Source of the DNA: Caulobacter segnis
GTDB taxonomy: Bacteria; Pseudomonadota; Alphaproteobacteria; Caulobacterales; Caulobacteraceae
DNA: 64,000 nucleotides
Assembly (NCBI RefSeq): GCF_029543125.1
Contig: NZ_JARQWW010000002.1
Coordinates: 186,001 to 250,000 of the forward strand
Reading direction: 5' to 3'
Of the stretch, positions 9,536 to 18,857 are shown in pieces; within the stretch, counting starts at the first letter, position 1, and each line of letters begins with the position of its first letter. The notes beneath the pieces are model-generated. The model made no database searches and had not been told where the DNA came from. It worked only from the letters and a program-made list of their open reading frames with translations. The translations under genes and the position numbers were made by a program.

Positions 9536-10939
9536 TCAGGCCTTGGCGAGCAAGCTCGCGCGGCGGCTGTAGAGCAGATAGACGACAACCCCGATCGCGT
9601 TCCAGATCAGGAAGCGGACTTGCGTCGAGGCCGGCAGGCTCCAGAACAGGTAGAGGCAGCCAAGGATCGCGGCCGGGGCCACGATGAACCACAGCGGGGT
9701 CTTGAACACCCGCGGGCGGTTCGGCTCACGACGGCGCAGGATGATCACCGACAGGGCCACCGCGATGAAGGCCGCCAGCGTGCCGGCGTTGGCCAGTTCA
9801 GCGATCTCCTTCAGCGGGAAGAAGCCGGCGATGGCCGCGGCGATGGCGCCGGTCAGCATGGTCATGACGACCGGGGTGCCGGTCTTCTTGTTCACGCTGG
9901 CCAGGGCGCGCGGCAGCAGGCCGTCACGCGCCATGACAAAGAAGATGCGGCTCTGGCCGTACATGAAGGCCATGATCACGGTGGGCAGGGCGATGACAGC
10001 GGCGGCGGCCACGACCTTGGCGACGCTGGGCTGGCCCAGGGTCTCCAGGATGAAGACCAGCGGGGCCTCGCTCTGGGAGAACACCTCGGCCCGGCTGGCG
10101 CCGATGGCGACGGCGGCGACCAGCATGTAGATCGCCGTGCAGGCCAGCATCGAGCCGACGATGCCGATGGTCAGGTCACGCTTCGGGTTCTTGGTCTCTT
10201 CCGCCGCGGTCGACACCGCGTCGAAGCCGTAGAAGGCGAAGAAGATCAGGGCCGCGGCGGCCATGACGCCGATCTTCTCGGTCCCGTTGGTCTGGCCCGA
10301 GAAGCCGTTCGGCATGAACGGCGTGAAGTGGCTGGCGTCAAACGTCGGCAAGGTGATCGCCACGAACGCGGCCAGGGCGACGATCTTGATCGCCACCAGC
10401 ACCATGTTGATCACGGCGCTTTCCTTGGTGCCGGCCGACAGCAGGCCCGCCACCACGAAGCAGATGAACACCGCCGGCAGGTTGATGACGCCGCCCGCAT
10501 GAGGGCCAGCCATCAGCTGGGCCGGGAAACCGACGCCCGACAGGAAGGGCTGCACATGCGCCGACCAGCCCACGGCCACGGCCGAGCAGACGACAGTGTA
10601 TTCCAGGATCAGGCTCCACCCCACGACCCAGGCCACCAGCTCGCCCATGACGGAGTAGCTGTAGGTGTAGGCGCTGCCGGAAGCGGGGATCAGGGTCGCC
10701 ATCTCGGCGTAGCAGAGCGCCGCGCAGGCGCAGATCGCGCCGGCGATGGCGAAGGACAGGATGACGGCGGGACCGGCCAGGCCCGCGCCGATGCCGGTCA
10801 GGGTGTAGATGCCCGTGCCGACGATGGCGCCGACGCCCAGGGCCACCAGGTGCGGCCAGCTCAGGGTCGGGGTCAGACGATGTTGCGCATCCACCGCGGC
10901 GAGCGCGTCGATGGATTTGCGGCGTGTGATGAAGCTCAT
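9536..10939 (-). CDS. APC-superfamily amino-acid permease
   Basis: Inner-membrane amino-acid transporter of 467 residues with about twelve hydrophobic segments. The first carries the substrate-binding loop GVGAIVGTGIYTLTG, the APC-family signature. ALCYAEMATLIPASGSAYTY follows, also typical of the cationic amino-acid transporter (YfnA-like) branch. The protein ends soon after the last segment, with a short basic tail. I chose the ATG at 10939 (MSFITRRKS), preceded by GAGGGG at about 12 bases; an ATG 20 codons earlier is possible but adds residues without similarity to the family. Monocistronic, with a strong hairpin after the stop. Substrate not determinable. Confidence 0.9.
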   Translation of the reverse strand: MSFITRRKSIDALAAVDAQHRLTPTLSWPHLVALGVGAIVGTGIYTLTGIGAGLAGPAVILSFAIAGAICACAALCYAEMATLIPASGSAYTYSYSVMGELVAWVVGWSLILEYTVVCSAVAVGWSAHVQPFLSGVGFPAQLMAGPHAGGVINLPAVFICFVVAGLLSAGTKESAVINMVLVAIKIVALAAFVAITLPTFDASHFTPFMPNGFSGQTNGTEKIGVMAAAALIFFAFYGFDAVSTAAEETKNPKRDLTIGIVGSMLACTAIYMLVAAVAIGASRAEVFSQSEAPLVFILETLGQPSVAKVVAAAAVIALPTVIMAFMYGQSRIFFVMARDGLLPRALASVNKKTGTPVVMTMLTGAIAAAIAGFFPLKEIAELANAGTLAAFIAVALSVIILRRREPNRPRVFKTPLWFIVAPAAILGCLYLFWSLPASTQVRFLIWNAIGVVVYLLYSRRASLLAKA

Positions 10940-11033
10940 TTCTGGGGGCGCCCCTCTTAATTTGGCGCGGACCATGGCGTGCTCGGGCCGAAATGGCAAA
11001 GCCTCCTTGCGCGGAGGCGGTGTGCAATTTTAG

Positions 11034-12053
11034 TCAGGCCACGAGGAAGGCGGCGGCGAGCAACGCGGCCAGACCGACGAGCGCCGTCGTGCCAACCAGG
11101 GCCGCCGCCAGACGCGGCTGCACACCGAGCAAGGCCTTGGGCCCGATCTGAGCGGAGATGGCGGCCACCCCGCCCAGCAGCAGGATCTTGGACACCGCCG
11201 CCATGGCTTCGACCAGCGGTTGCGGCAACAGGTGAAGCCCCCGCGCCAGCACAAGGGCGGCGAAACCCCAGACGAACAGCGGCGGGGCCTTCAAGGCCGG
11301 CCGCTCACCCACGGGCGCGGCGGCGAAGCGGGCCAGGAACAGGCCAACCAACACCACCGCCGGCCCCAGCCAGAGCACCCGCGCCAGCTTCGACAGGGCG
11401 GCGGCGTCCGCCGCTTCCTGCGAGACCGACTGCCCCGCCCCGGCCACCTGGGCCACGTCATGGATGGAGAGGCCGAAGAACACGCCCGCCTGGTGCGCGC
11501 TGAACCCCAACCCATGGGCTAGCAGCGGGTAGAGCAGCATAGCCACGGTCGACAGGATGTTCACCCCGACCACGACGAAGGCCGTGGTCCGCTGGATCTG
11601 CGGCGTGGAGGGCGCGGCCTGAGCCGCCGCCAAGGCCGCGGAGGCGCCGCAGATGGACACCGCGCAGGCGGCGATGGCGGCTTCCGCCAGGGGCAGGCCT
11701 AGCAGCACGCCCAGGCCGCTGCCCGCCGCCACGCCGGCCAGCACGATGGCTCCCCCCGCGATCAGGGCGGGGGCGCCCAGGGCGGCCATTTCCGCGAAGG
11801 TGATCTGGGCGCCCATCAGGGCGACGCCCAGGCGCAGGCCGGGCTTGGACCACAGGCTAAGGCCGGGAGCGAGCATGGAGCCGAGATTGGCCGCGCCCAG
11901 CGACAGGCCCAGCGCCACGGCCAGCAGCGGAGCCGGCATGTGGGTCAGGGGCGCGGCGGCTTGGGCGATGAAGGCGATGAGGCCGGCGGCGATCAGGCCG
12001 GGACCGAACCAGGCGGCCGGTGAGGACCTGTCCGCCAGGCTGGGCAGGCTCAC
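11034..12053 (-). CDS. YeiH/UPF0324 family putative sulfate exporter
   Basis: Integral membrane protein of 339 residues with about ten hydrophobic segments. Family features include KPGLRLGVALMGAQITF, AVSICGASAALAA and SIHDVAQVAGAG. The E. coli relative YeiH is of unproven function, although the family is often named putative sulfate exporter. Its ATG overlaps the stop of the small DUF6356 gene as ATGA (12050-12053), so the two are co-translated. An Lrp/AsnC regulator gene is divergent from the pair and shares its promoter region. In many bacteria yeiH relatives also sit beside a regulator gene. Substrate unproven. Confidence 0.88.
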   Translation of the reverse strand: MSLPSLADRSSPAAWFGPGLIAAGLIAFIAQAAAPLTHMPAPLLAVALGLSLGAANLGSMLAPGLSLWSKPGLRLGVALMGAQITFAEMAALGAPALIAGGAIVLAGVAAGSGLGVLLGLPLAEAAIAACAVSICGASAALAAAQAAPSTPQIQRTTAFVVVGVNILSTVAMLLYPLLAHGLGFSAHQAGVFFGLSIHDVAQVAGAGQSVSQEAADAAALSKLARVLWLGPAVVLVGLFLARFAAAPVGERPALKAPPLFVWGFAALVLARGLHLLPQPLVEAMAAVSKILLLGGVAAISAQIGPKALLGVQPRLAAALVGTTALVGLAALLAAAFLVA

Positions 12054-12307
12054 CTTTCGGCGTCCGCGACGGCCTTTAGCGGCGCGGCGCCGTGAGAATG
12101 GGCGACGGCGTTGCGGCGGCTCATCCGGTCGTGAAGCCGCTGGACGCAGCGGCTGCCCGTGGTGGTGAACATGAACGGGAAGAGGCCGTGCAGGACGCAG
12201 GCGAGACCGGCGCCGATCATGGCGAAGCCGAAGCCGAAGGCGGTCCTCATGTGGCCGCCGTAGGTCTCGCCCACCTGGGCGGGATGACGGGTGAAGGACT
12301 CGATCAT
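12050..12307 (-). CDS. DUF6356-like small membrane protein
   Basis: 85-residue protein beginning MIESFTRHPAQVGETYGGHM, with one clear hydrophobic segment (about residues 22-46: TAFGFGFAMIGAGLACVLHG and following FPFMF) and a basic, His-containing tail. The N-terminal motif and length match the DUF6356 family found in alphaproteobacteria. The start chosen at 12307 has AGGGAG eight bases upstream; a longer reading frame upstream runs through the operator region and is unlikely. It is cotranscribed with the yeiH-like gene. Role unknown; it could be an accessory subunit of that exporter (inference from coupling only). Confidence 0.75.
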   Translation of the reverse strand: MIESFTRHPAQVGETYGGHMRTAFGFGFAMIGAGLACVLHGLFPFMFTTTGSRCVQRLHDRMSRRNAVAHSHGAAPLKAVADAER

Positions 12308-12390
12308 CGCTGCGGCTCCCTGAAGTTCAGGGAATCGTCGCGCGGATCCGGAGAAAACGCATTGCCGATAAGCTTTCCATCCGGTTAATC

Positions 12391-12409
12391 TGGAGAACAT
12401 CATTCTCCA
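12391..12409. promoter_or_regulatory. Perfect inverted repeat, candidate Lrp/AsnC operator
   Basis: TGGAGAA-CATCA-TTCTCCA: seven-base arms with a five-base spacer, inside the divergent promoter region between the DUF6356-yeiH pair and the Lrp/AsnC gene. The half-site GGAGAA recurs at 12350-12355 and 12423-12428, both within the longer match TCCGGAGAAAA. Three spaced sites are what a multimeric Lrp-type regulator would use. The last copy coincides with the ribosome site of the regulator gene. Confidence 0.6.
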
Positions 12410-12429
12410 TATGATCGAGTCCGGAGAAA

Positions 12430-12894
12430 ATGGACTTCGACACCATCGACCGCCGCCTGATGGCGATTCTCCAGGAAGACGCCACCACGCCCATCGCCGA
12501 GCTGGCGGAACGGGTGGGCCTGTCGCAGACGCCGTGCTGGAAGCGCGTAAAGCGGCTGCAGGACGCGGGGGTCATCACCAAGCGCGTGGCCCTGCTGGAC
12601 CGCGACGCCCTGGGCCTGGGCCTGACGGTGTTCGTAGCCATCCGCACCAACCGGCACGACGAGGAATGGCTGGAGGCCTTCGCCACCGGCGCGCGCGGCC
12701 TGCCGGAGGTGGTCGAGCTGTACCGGATGAGCGGCGAGGTCGACTATCTGATGAAGGTGATCGTCAAGGACATCGCCGCCTATGACCGCTTCTACAAACG
12801 GCTGATCGCCACCGCCCCGCTGTCGGACGTCTCATCGTCCTTCGCCATGGAGCAGATCAAGTTCACCACCGCCCTGCCGGTGCATACCGCCTAG
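12430..12894 (+). CDS. Lrp/AsnC-family transcriptional regulator
   Basis: 154-residue DNA-binding regulator: an N-terminal winged helix-turn-helix ([20 protein letters not shown], about residues 18-37) and a C-terminal RAM/ligand domain with [13 protein letters not shown]. Such proteins respond to amino acids and form octamers. It is divergent from DUF6356-yeiH with a perfect inverted repeat between them, so it probably controls that pair and itself. GGAG lies five bases before the ATG. Its stop overlaps the stop of the convergent monooxygenase gene in the tetranucleotide CTAG. Confidence 0.92.
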   Translation: MDFDTIDRRLMAILQEDATTPIAELAERVGLSQTPCWKRVKRLQDAGVITKRVALLDRDALGLGLTVFVAIRTNRHDEEWLEAFATGARGLPEVVELYRMSGEVDYLMKVIVKDIAAYDRFYKRLIATAPLSDVSSSFAMEQIKFTTALPVHTA

Positions 12895-13892
12895 GCGAGT
12901 GCCTTCCGCACCTCGGCGGCGATCTCGTAGGAGCGCAGGCGGGCGGCGTGATCGAACATCTGGCAGGCGACGATGATCTCGTCGACGCCGGTGCGTTGCA
13001 GGAAGCCCGACAGCCCTTCCCTCACCGTCTCCTTCGAGCCGACGAAGGAGCAACTGGTGATCTGGCGCAGGGTCGCGCGCTCCATGTCGGTGAGGCTTTC
13101 CTCGTAGCCGTCGACGGGCGGTTGGAACTTGCCCGGCCGGCCGCGGCGCAGATTGACGAAGGCCTGCTGCATCGAGCTGCTCAGGAAACGCGCCTCGGCG
13201 TCTGTCTCGGCGGCGAAGATGTTCACCCCGGCCATGACATAGGGCGCGTCGAGCTGGGCCGAGGGGCGGAAATTGCGGCGATAGAGGTCGATCGCGGTCA
13301 TCAGCTCCGCCGGGGCGAAGTGCGAGGCGAAGGCGTAGGGCAGGCCCAGCATGGCCGCCAGCTGCGCGCCATAGGTGCTGGAGCCCAGCATCCAGACCGG
13401 GACGTCCAGCCCCTCGCCCGGCACGGCGATCACCGGCCGCCCTTCCTGGGCAGGCTGGAAGTAGTTCATCAGCTCGAGCACGTCGTTGGGGAACGAGTCG
13501 ACGTCGCCCATCAGGTTGCGGCGCAAGGCTCGCGCCGTGGCCTGGTCCGAGCCCGGCGCGCGGCCAAGGCCCAAGTCGATGCGGCCAGGAAACAGCGAAG
13601 CCAGGGTGCCGAACTGCTCGGCGATCACCAGGGGCGCGTGGTTGGGCAGCATGATGCCCCCCGCCCCGACACGAATGGTCTTGGTCCCCGCCGCCACATG
13701 GCCGATGACCACGGCAGTCGCCGCGCTGGCCACGCCGGGCATGGAATGGTGCTCCGCCAGCCAGAAACGCTCATAACCCCACGCCTCGGCGTGACGGGCC
13801 AGATCCAGGCTGTTGCGGAACGACTGGGCGGCGTCGCCGCCTTCGACGATGGGGGAGAGGTCGAGGACCGAGAACGGGATCATCCTCGGCAT
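12891..13892 (-). CDS. Luciferase-like (LLM class) flavin-dependent oxidoreductase
   Basis: 333-residue TIM-barrel flavin enzyme of the bacterial luciferase superfamily. Typical stretches are [11 protein letters not shown] at the N terminus, [32 protein letters not shown] and [12 protein letters not shown]. This pattern matches the MsnO8-type LLM subgroup, whose members usually have no known substrate. It would use reduced FMN or F420 and oxygen; in this organism FMN is more likely. Convergent with the Lrp gene, sharing CTAG. A TetR gene lies 22 bases upstream on the same strand and could be cotranscribed. Reaction unknown. Confidence 0.85.
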   Translation of the reverse strand: MPRMIPFSVLDLSPIVEGGDAAQSFRNSLDLARHAEAWGYERFWLAEHHSMPGVASAATAVVIGHVAAGTKTIRVGAGGIMLPNHAPLVIAEQFGTLASLFPGRIDLGLGRAPGSDQATARALRRNLMGDVDSFPNDVLELMNYFQPAQEGRPVIAVPGEGLDVPVWMLGSSTYGAQLAAMLGLPYAFASHFAPAELMTAIDLYRRNFRPSAQLDAPYVMAGVNIFAAETDAEARFLSSSMQQAFVNLRRGRPGKFQPPVDGYEESLTDMERATLRQITSCSFVGSKETVREGLSGFLQRTGVDEIIVACQMFDHAARLRSYEIAAEVRKALA

Positions 13893-13914
13893 ATAGGAAG
13901 GGCTGGCGGAAGTT

Positions 13915-14556
13915 TCAGTCCACCCAGAGATCCTGAACGCCGCCCTTGCGGTTCAGCATGTGCGTGGCGCGCTTGATCACCTTGAGCAGCCGCTCGACCC
14001 GGGCGTCGCCGTCATAGGTCAGCTTGGCGCGGGCTAGCCCCTCCAGCATGAAGCGGGCGAGGTCGCGGCTGGCCTGGAAGCGCGGGCCGGCGCCGGCGTG
14101 CAGCATCTTCATGAAGTGGTCGCCGGCCTGGGCGCGGTCGAACTCCGCCTGGGCCTTGGCCACCAGCTCGGCAACGGCCGGTTCGGTGCGGCCGGCGGCC
14201 TCCATCTCCTGGAAGGCGATAAACGGCTTGGTGTGCAGCAGCTCCCAATAGGTGTCGATGGCGTGCTCGGTCACGTCCCCGCCAGCCGGCAGGGTGCGGC
14301 TGGCGGCCTCGAACAGGCGGGTGCGTTCGGTGTGGATATGCACGACCGCCGCCTCCACCAACGCCTCGCGGGTGGGGAAGTGATAGAGCATTGCGCCGCG
14401 CGTCAGACCGGACGCCTCGGCGATCGCGGCATTGGTTGCGGCATGATAGCCGATCTCGGCGATGAGGTTCATCGCACGGTCGAGAATGCGCGCCCGCGTC
14501 TTCAGCGACTTGGGCGTGTCCTTGGCGGGACGAAGCGCGACTTGATCAGCGTCCAT
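13915..14556 (-). CDS. TetR-family transcriptional regulator
   Basis: 213-residue repressor-type regulator. The N-terminal helix-turn-helix is clear: [20 protein letters not shown], then [20 protein letters not shown]. The remaining part is a helical ligand domain without recognisable specificity. I start at MDADQ (14556); a longer reading to 14610 would add a Cys-rich segment unlike the family. Just upstream, 14596-14614 form an 8-bp inverted repeat with a three-base loop that could be its operator or a simple hairpin. The divergent neighbour is the metallophosphoesterase gene and the downstream one the monooxygenase. Target genes unproven. Confidence 0.85.
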   Translation of the reverse strand: MDADQVALRPAKDTPKSLKTRARILDRAMNLIAEIGYHAATNAAIAEASGLTRGAMLYHFPTREALVEAAVVHIHTERTRLFEAASRTLPAGGDVTEHAIDTYWELLHTKPFIAFQEMEAAGRTEPAVAELVAKAQAEFDRAQAGDHFMKMLHAGAGPRFQASRDLARFMLEGLARAKLTYDGDARVERLLKVIKRATHMLNRKGGVQDLWVD

Positions 14557-14704
14557 GATTCCCTGCCATAGAGCCCCGCCTTTCGCACTGCAACAGCCCT
14601 TGCGGCGCAAGGGCGCGCCTGCCTCCTCAACAGGCGGCTGTCACGGACGCGACATGCAATCAGCCTAATCGGCGTCCCATTTATCCGGATGGGGGCTTTG
14701 GGCC

Positions 14705-15526
14705 ATGAGTGTCGAGCAAGTCCGTCAGTACCGCAGCGTTTTTATTTCCGACATCCACCTGGGCACGCGCGGCTGCCAGGCGGAGCTGCTTCTCGATTTC
14801 ATCAAGAACATCGAGTGCGAGAAACTCTATCTGGTCGGCGACATCATCGACGGCTGGAAGCTGCGCAGCGGCTGGCACTGGCCGCAGTCCCACAACGACG
14901 TGGTGCAGAAAATCCTGCGCATGGCCCGCAAGGGCTGCGAGGTGATCTACGTGCCCGGCAATCACGACGAAGGGGTGCGCGACTTCTGCGGCGTCCACTT
15001 CGGCGGGGTGGTGGTCCAGCGCGAAGCCATCCACGAGGCGGCCGACGGCAAGCGCTTCCTGGTTGTCCACGGCGACGAGTTCGACGGGGTGGTGCAGCAC
15101 GCTAGGTGGCTCGCCTTTGTCGGCGATTGGTCATATAGGACCATTTTGATGCTGAACACCGTCGCAAATCGCCTCAGAAGGCGGATGGGGCTCGGCTATT
15201 GGAGCTTGTCGGCCTACCTGAAGGTCAAGGTGAAGAACGCGCTGCAGTTCATCGAGAACTTCGAAGCCGCCGTCGCCGAGGAAGCCCGGCGGCGCGGGGT
15301 CGATGGCGTGATCTGCGGCCACATCCACAAGGCCGAGATGCGCGACATCGACGGCATCCAATACATCAACGACGGCGACTGGGTCGAAAGCTGCACCGCG
15401 CTCGTGGAGCACGCGGACGGCCGCATGGAGATTCTTGAGTGGGCTAAAGAGCGTTCATGGTCGATGATCGACCGCAAGACGCCGCGCACGCCCCTGTCGC
15501 CGGTCCCGGAGACTATCGCGGCCTGA
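14705..15526 (+). CDS. LpxH-like metallophosphoesterase (UDP-2,3-diacylglucosamine diphosphatase family)
   Basis: 273-residue calcineurin-like phosphoesterase. Metal-binding motifs in order are FISDIHLGT (DxH), LVGDIIDGW (GDxxD), VPGNHDEG (GNHD), VVHGDEFD and ICGHIHKAE (GHxH). The overall shape follows LpxH-type proteins, with a central insertion that contains a Tyr- and Arg-rich helix. Alphaproteobacteria often use LpxI for the lipid A step, so this member may hydrolyse another phospholipid-like substrate. The next gene, a glycosyltransferase, starts within its stop codon (TGATG, 15524-15528), suggesting a joint role in envelope lipid or glycolipid metabolism. Confidence 0.85.
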   Translation: MSVEQVRQYRSVFISDIHLGTRGCQAELLLDFIKNIECEKLYLVGDIIDGWKLRSGWHWPQSHNDVVQKILRMARKGCEVIYVPGNHDEGVRDFCGVHFGGVVVQREAIHEAADGKRFLVVHGDEFDGVVQHARWLAFVGDWSYRTILMLNTVANRLRRRMGLGYWSLSAYLKVKVKNALQFIENFEAAVAEEARRRGVDGVICGHIHKAEMRDIDGIQYINDGDWVESCTALVEHADGRMEILEWAKERSWSMIDRKTPRTPLSPVPETIAA

Positions 15527-16641
15527 TGAGAATACTGCTCGCCACCGACGCCTGGGAGCCGCAGGTCAACGGCGTCGTTCGCACCCTGACCCGCGTCATG
15601 GCGGAGCTGAAGGCCATGGGTCACGAGGTCGAGGTGGTGAGCCCCGACCAGTTCCCCACCGTCCCCATGCCCACCTATCCAGAGATCAAGCTGGCTCTGG
15701 GGGCCTATGAGCCGGTGCAGGAGAAGTTCAAGTCGTTCGAGCCGGAGGCGATCCACATCGCCACCGAAGGGCCGATCGGCCTGGCGGCGCGTCGCATCTG
15801 CCTGGAATGGCGGCTGCCCTTCACCACCAGCTATCACACGCGGTTTCCGGAATACGTCTCGGCCCGCCTGCCCCTGCCCCAGCCCTTGGCCCTGGGCGCG
15901 GGCTACGCCTACATGCGCTGGTTCCACAAGCCGTCGGGCCGCCTGATGGTGGCGACGCCCACCATGCGCGACGAGCTGGTGACCCACGGTTTCCGCAACA
16001 TCTCGCCCTGGTCCCGCGGCGTGGACGTGGATGTCTTCCGCCCGCGCAAGAAGGGCGAGCCGGACGTGTTCGAGGGTCTGGCCCGACCGATCTTCCTGAA
16101 CGTCGGCCGCGTGGCGGTCGAGAAGAACATCGAGGCCTTCGCGGCTCTCGACCTGCCCGGCACCAAGGTGATCGTCGGCGACGGCCCCCTGCGTGAGGAG
16201 CTGGCCGAGCAATATCCCGACGTGGTGTTCACCGGCGCCAAGTTCGGCGACGAACTGGCCCAGGCCTTCGCCTGCGCCGACGTCTTCGTCTTCCCGTCCC
16301 TGACCGACACCTTCGGCCTGGTGATTCTGGAGGCCATGGCCGCCGGCGTGCCGGTGGCCGCCTTCTCCGCCCCCGGCCCCATCGACATCATTCCGGGCTC
16401 GGGCGCGGGCGTGCTGGCCGAAGGCTTCGACGGCGATCTGCGCCAAGCCTGCCTCGACTGCCTGGAGCTGGACCGCAAGGCGGTGCGGAAGTTCGCCGAG
16501 AAGTACTCTTGGCGCGCTTGCGCCGAGGAGTTCCTGCAGAATCTTCAGCCCTATCCGGAGCCGGAGAAGACCCGCTTCTGGCGGCGGCTGCGGCGGCTCG
16601 CGCGGCTGCGCCGCGGGACCGCCAGCAAGGCGGTGGCCTAG
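15526..16641 (+). CDS. GT4-family glycosyltransferase
   Basis: 371-residue GT-B fold glycosyltransferase. The N-terminal acceptor domain begins MRILLATDAWEPQVNGVVRT and contains FTTSYHTRFPEY. The C-terminal nucleotide-sugar domain has FLNVGRVAVEKNIEAF, VIVGDGP and the EX7E-type motif in FPSLTDTFGLVILEAMAAG. It resembles lipid-directed mannosyl- and sulfoquinovosyl-transferases, but the exact donor and acceptor cannot be assigned. Start at 15526 is chosen because the conserved N terminus begins there and it overlaps the preceding stop. Convergent with the CorC-like gene through CTAG (16638-16641). Confidence 0.88.
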   Translation: MRILLATDAWEPQVNGVVRTLTRVMAELKAMGHEVEVVSPDQFPTVPMPTYPEIKLALGAYEPVQEKFKSFEPEAIHIATEGPIGLAARRICLEWRLPFTTSYHTRFPEYVSARLPLPQPLALGAGYAYMRWFHKPSGRLMVATPTMRDELVTHGFRNISPWSRGVDVDVFRPRKKGEPDVFEGLARPIFLNVGRVAVEKNIEAFAALDLPGTKVIVGDGPLREELAEQYPDVVFTGAKFGDELAQAFACADVFVFPSLTDTFGLVILEAMAAGVPVAAFSAPGPIDIIPGSGAGVLAEGFDGDLRQACLDCLELDRKAVRKFAEKYSWRACAEEFLQNLQPYPEPEKTRFWRRLRRLARLRRGTASKAVA

Positions 16642-17933
16642 CTCTTCGGCTTGGCCGTCCGCAGGATCAGCTTGTCGATCCGCGAGCCGTCCATATCGAC
16701 GACCTCCACATCGAAGGCGCCGAGGCCCAGGACCTCGCCCTCCTGCGGAATCCGCCCCAGGCGGTCGAGCACCAGACCTGCCACGGTGTGGTAGTCGCCC
16801 TCGACCTCGAACTGCTCGCCCAGGGCTTCGTTGAGCTCCTCCAGGCCCAGACGGCCATCCACCAGCCATGAGCCGTCCTCGCGGCGGATCATGCGGCCGT
16901 CGTCGTCGTCGTGCGCTTCGGGGAAGTCGCCGGCGATCATCTCCAGCAGGTCCAGGGGCGTGATGACCCCTTGCAGGGAGCCGAACTCGTCCACCACCAA
17001 CGCTAGGTGCAGCGGCGTGCTCTTGAACAGGGCCAGGGCGCGCAGCAGGGACATGCTTTCCGGAATGGCCACCGGCTGCTGCACCAGCGAGCCGATGTCG
17101 AGCTTGCCGCCCGCCAGCAGGGCGTCGGCGAGGTCCTTCTTCAGAACCACGCCCACGTCGCCGTCCAGGTCGGAGCCATGGGCCACGACGATGCGCGAAT
17201 AGTTGCACTGACGGATCTCGGCCAGGGTCTCGGCCTGGGTGTCGGCCAGCGAGACCCAGAAGATGTCGCGGCGCGGCGTCATGGCCACCCGCACAGGACG
17301 GTCGCCCAGGCGCAGGACCTCCTGGATCATCGAGCGCTCTTCGGGCTCGATCAGGCCGGCGTCAGCGCCCTCGGCGAGGACGGTCTCCACCTCTTCGGAG
17401 GTGATGTTGTTGGTGCGCTCGTCCCGCACGCCCATCAGGCGCAGCACGCCCGCGGTCGACGAGGTCAGCAGGGTCACGAAGGGACGCAGGATCGAGGCCA
17501 TGATCGCCAGGGACGGCGCCATGCGGCGGGCGATGGGTTCGGGGTGAATCAGGGCCAGACGCTTGGGCACCAATTCGCCGAAGATCAGCGAGACATAGGT
17601 GATGGCCACGACCACCACCCCGGTGGCGATGATCTCGGAATAGGGGCGCAGCGGCGGGAACTGCTCCAGCCACACATCGAAGGCCCCGGCGATGGTCGCC
17701 TGGCCGTAGGCGCCGGCCAGGATGCCGATCAGGGTGATGCCCACCTGCACGGCCGAGAGGAACCGCGTCGGGTTCTCGGCCATGGCCAGGGCCAGCTTGG
17801 CCCCCTTGTCGCCGCGGTCGGCCAGTGTCTGGAGGCGGGCGCGGCGGGCGGAGACCACCGCGAGTTCAGACATGGCGAAAACCCCGTTCAACAGAACGAG
17901 GAAAAGGACGATCGCGATAGCGAGTAAGATCAT
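16638..17933 (-). CDS. CNNM/CorC (hemolysin C-like) family membrane protein
   Basis: 431 residues in the usual order for this family: a DUF21/CNNM membrane domain with about four segments (residues 1-150, beginning MILLAIAIVLFLVLLNGVFA), a pair of CBS domains at about 205-330, and a C-terminal CorC_HlyC domain with DGSWLVDGRLGLEEL. Family members are tied to magnesium or cobalt efflux and ion homeostasis. The older name hemolysin rests on weak evidence. A CorA-type channel is encoded separately at 29533-30492. Monocistronic, convergent with the glycosyltransferase gene. Confidence 0.88.
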   Translation of the reverse strand: MILLAIAIVLFLVLLNGVFAMSELAVVSARRARLQTLADRGDKGAKLALAMAENPTRFLSAVQVGITLIGILAGAYGQATIAGAFDVWLEQFPPLRPYSEIIATGVVVVAITYVSLIFGELVPKRLALIHPEPIARRMAPSLAIMASILRPFVTLLTSSTAGVLRLMGVRDERTNNITSEEVETVLAEGADAGLIEPEERSMIQEVLRLGDRPVRVAMTPRRDIFWVSLADTQAETLAEIRQCNYSRIVVAHGSDLDGDVGVVLKKDLADALLAGGKLDIGSLVQQPVAIPESMSLLRALALFKSTPLHLALVVDEFGSLQGVITPLDLLEMIAGDFPEAHDDDDGRMIRREDGSWLVDGRLGLEELNEALGEQFEVEGDYHTVAGLVLDRLGRIPQEGEVLGLGAFDVEVVDMDGSRIDKLILRTAKPKS

Positions 17934-18005
17934 GGCCTCTGAAGGCAGAGCGACATCCGGCCAGGAGCGGCGGACGGACCCGACTTGTTTTCAGGGCGCG
18001 GGCGA

Positions 18006-18031
18006 GCCTTGCGCCACTATAAACGCAAGGC
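18006..18031. terminator. Hairpin downstream of the phn operon
   Basis: Eight-base perfect arms (18006-18013 with 18024-18031) around a ten-base AT-rich loop, located 19 bases beyond the stop of phnE. No T-run follows on either strand, so this is a weak candidate for a transcript end. Confidence 0.35.
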
Positions 18032-18049
18032 CCGCAATTATTGAAGGCG

Positions 18050-18853
18050 TTACAGCAAACGGCCGCGGATCGCCTGCGACAGCAGGTCGATCAGGGACAC
18101 CGCGATGACGATCACCAGCGCGATGGCGGCGACGTTCGAGTAGGAGAAGCTGTTCAGATTGTCGAACAGCACCTGGCCGATGCCGCCGGCGCCGATCAGA
18201 CCCAGCACGGTGGCCGCGCGGCTGTTCGATTCGAAGCGGTAGAGCGCGTAGGAGGTCCACAGCGGCGCCACCTGCGGGATGACGCCCCAGACAATCTCCT
18301 GCAGGGGCGCGGCGCCGGTGGCGCGGACGCCCTCGACCGGGCCCTTGTCGATGGACTCGACCGCTTCCGAGAACAGTTTGCCGAGCACGCCGCCCGTGTT
18401 GAGCGCCAGGGCCATGACGCCGGCGAACGGGCCAAGGCCCACGGCCACGATAAACACCGTGCCGATAACGAGGTCCGGCACCGAGCGGAGCACGTCCATC
18501 AGGCGGCGGACCGGATGGCGGATCCACGGCGGCGAGATGTTGCGCGCGCCCGCCAGGCCCAGCGGCACGGCGACCAGGACCGCGATCCCGGTGCCCCACA
18601 GGGCGATCTGGATCGTCAGCCACATCTGGGCGACGTAAAGCTTCCACTGGGTGAAGTCGGGGTTCAGGAACTCCGCCCCGAACTGGCGCATGTTGTCCGA
18701 GTTGGAGAACAGCAGCGGCAGCTTCTTCATCTCGGCCGGGCCGAAACTGATGATCAGCAGGGCCAGAATCCCGCCCCAGACCAGATAGTCGAAGAGACGA
18801 TCCGAGAAGGCGCGGACGGGCGGCTTCAGGCTGGCGGTGTCGACGGCGCTCAT
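18050..18853 (-). CDS. phnE: PhnE-type ABC transporter permease
   Basis: Inner-membrane permease of 267 residues with about six hydrophobic segments. The cytoplasmic loop that contacts the ATPase is visible at VRATGAAPLQEIVWGVIPQV, followed by SRAATVLGLIGAGGIGQVLF, which is characteristic of phosphonate-type permeases. It pairs with the binding protein and ATPase immediately upstream (four-base gap to phnD). Only one permease gene is present. Substrate may be a phosphonate, phosphite or a related anion; no C-P lyase or phosphonatase gene is in the window to settle this. Confidence 0.92.
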   Translation of the reverse strand: MSAVDTASLKPPVRAFSDRLFDYLVWGGILALLIISFGPAEMKKLPLLFSNSDNMRQFGAEFLNPDFTQWKLYVAQMWLTIQIALWGTGIAVLVAVPLGLAGARNISPPWIRHPVRRLMDVLRSVPDLVIGTVFIVAVGLGPFAGVMALALNTGGVLGKLFSEAVESIDKGPVEGVRATGAAPLQEIVWGVIPQVAPLWTSYALYRFESNSRAATVLGLIGAGGIGQVLFDNLNSFSYSNVAAIALVIVIAVSLIDLLSQAIRGRLL

Positions 18854-18857
18854 CCGC

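Noticed and set aside
14596-14614. 8-bp inverted repeat upstream of the TetR gene as an operator
   Set aside because: Three-base loop and GC-only arms suit a simple hairpin as well as an operator; not enough evidence to list separately.
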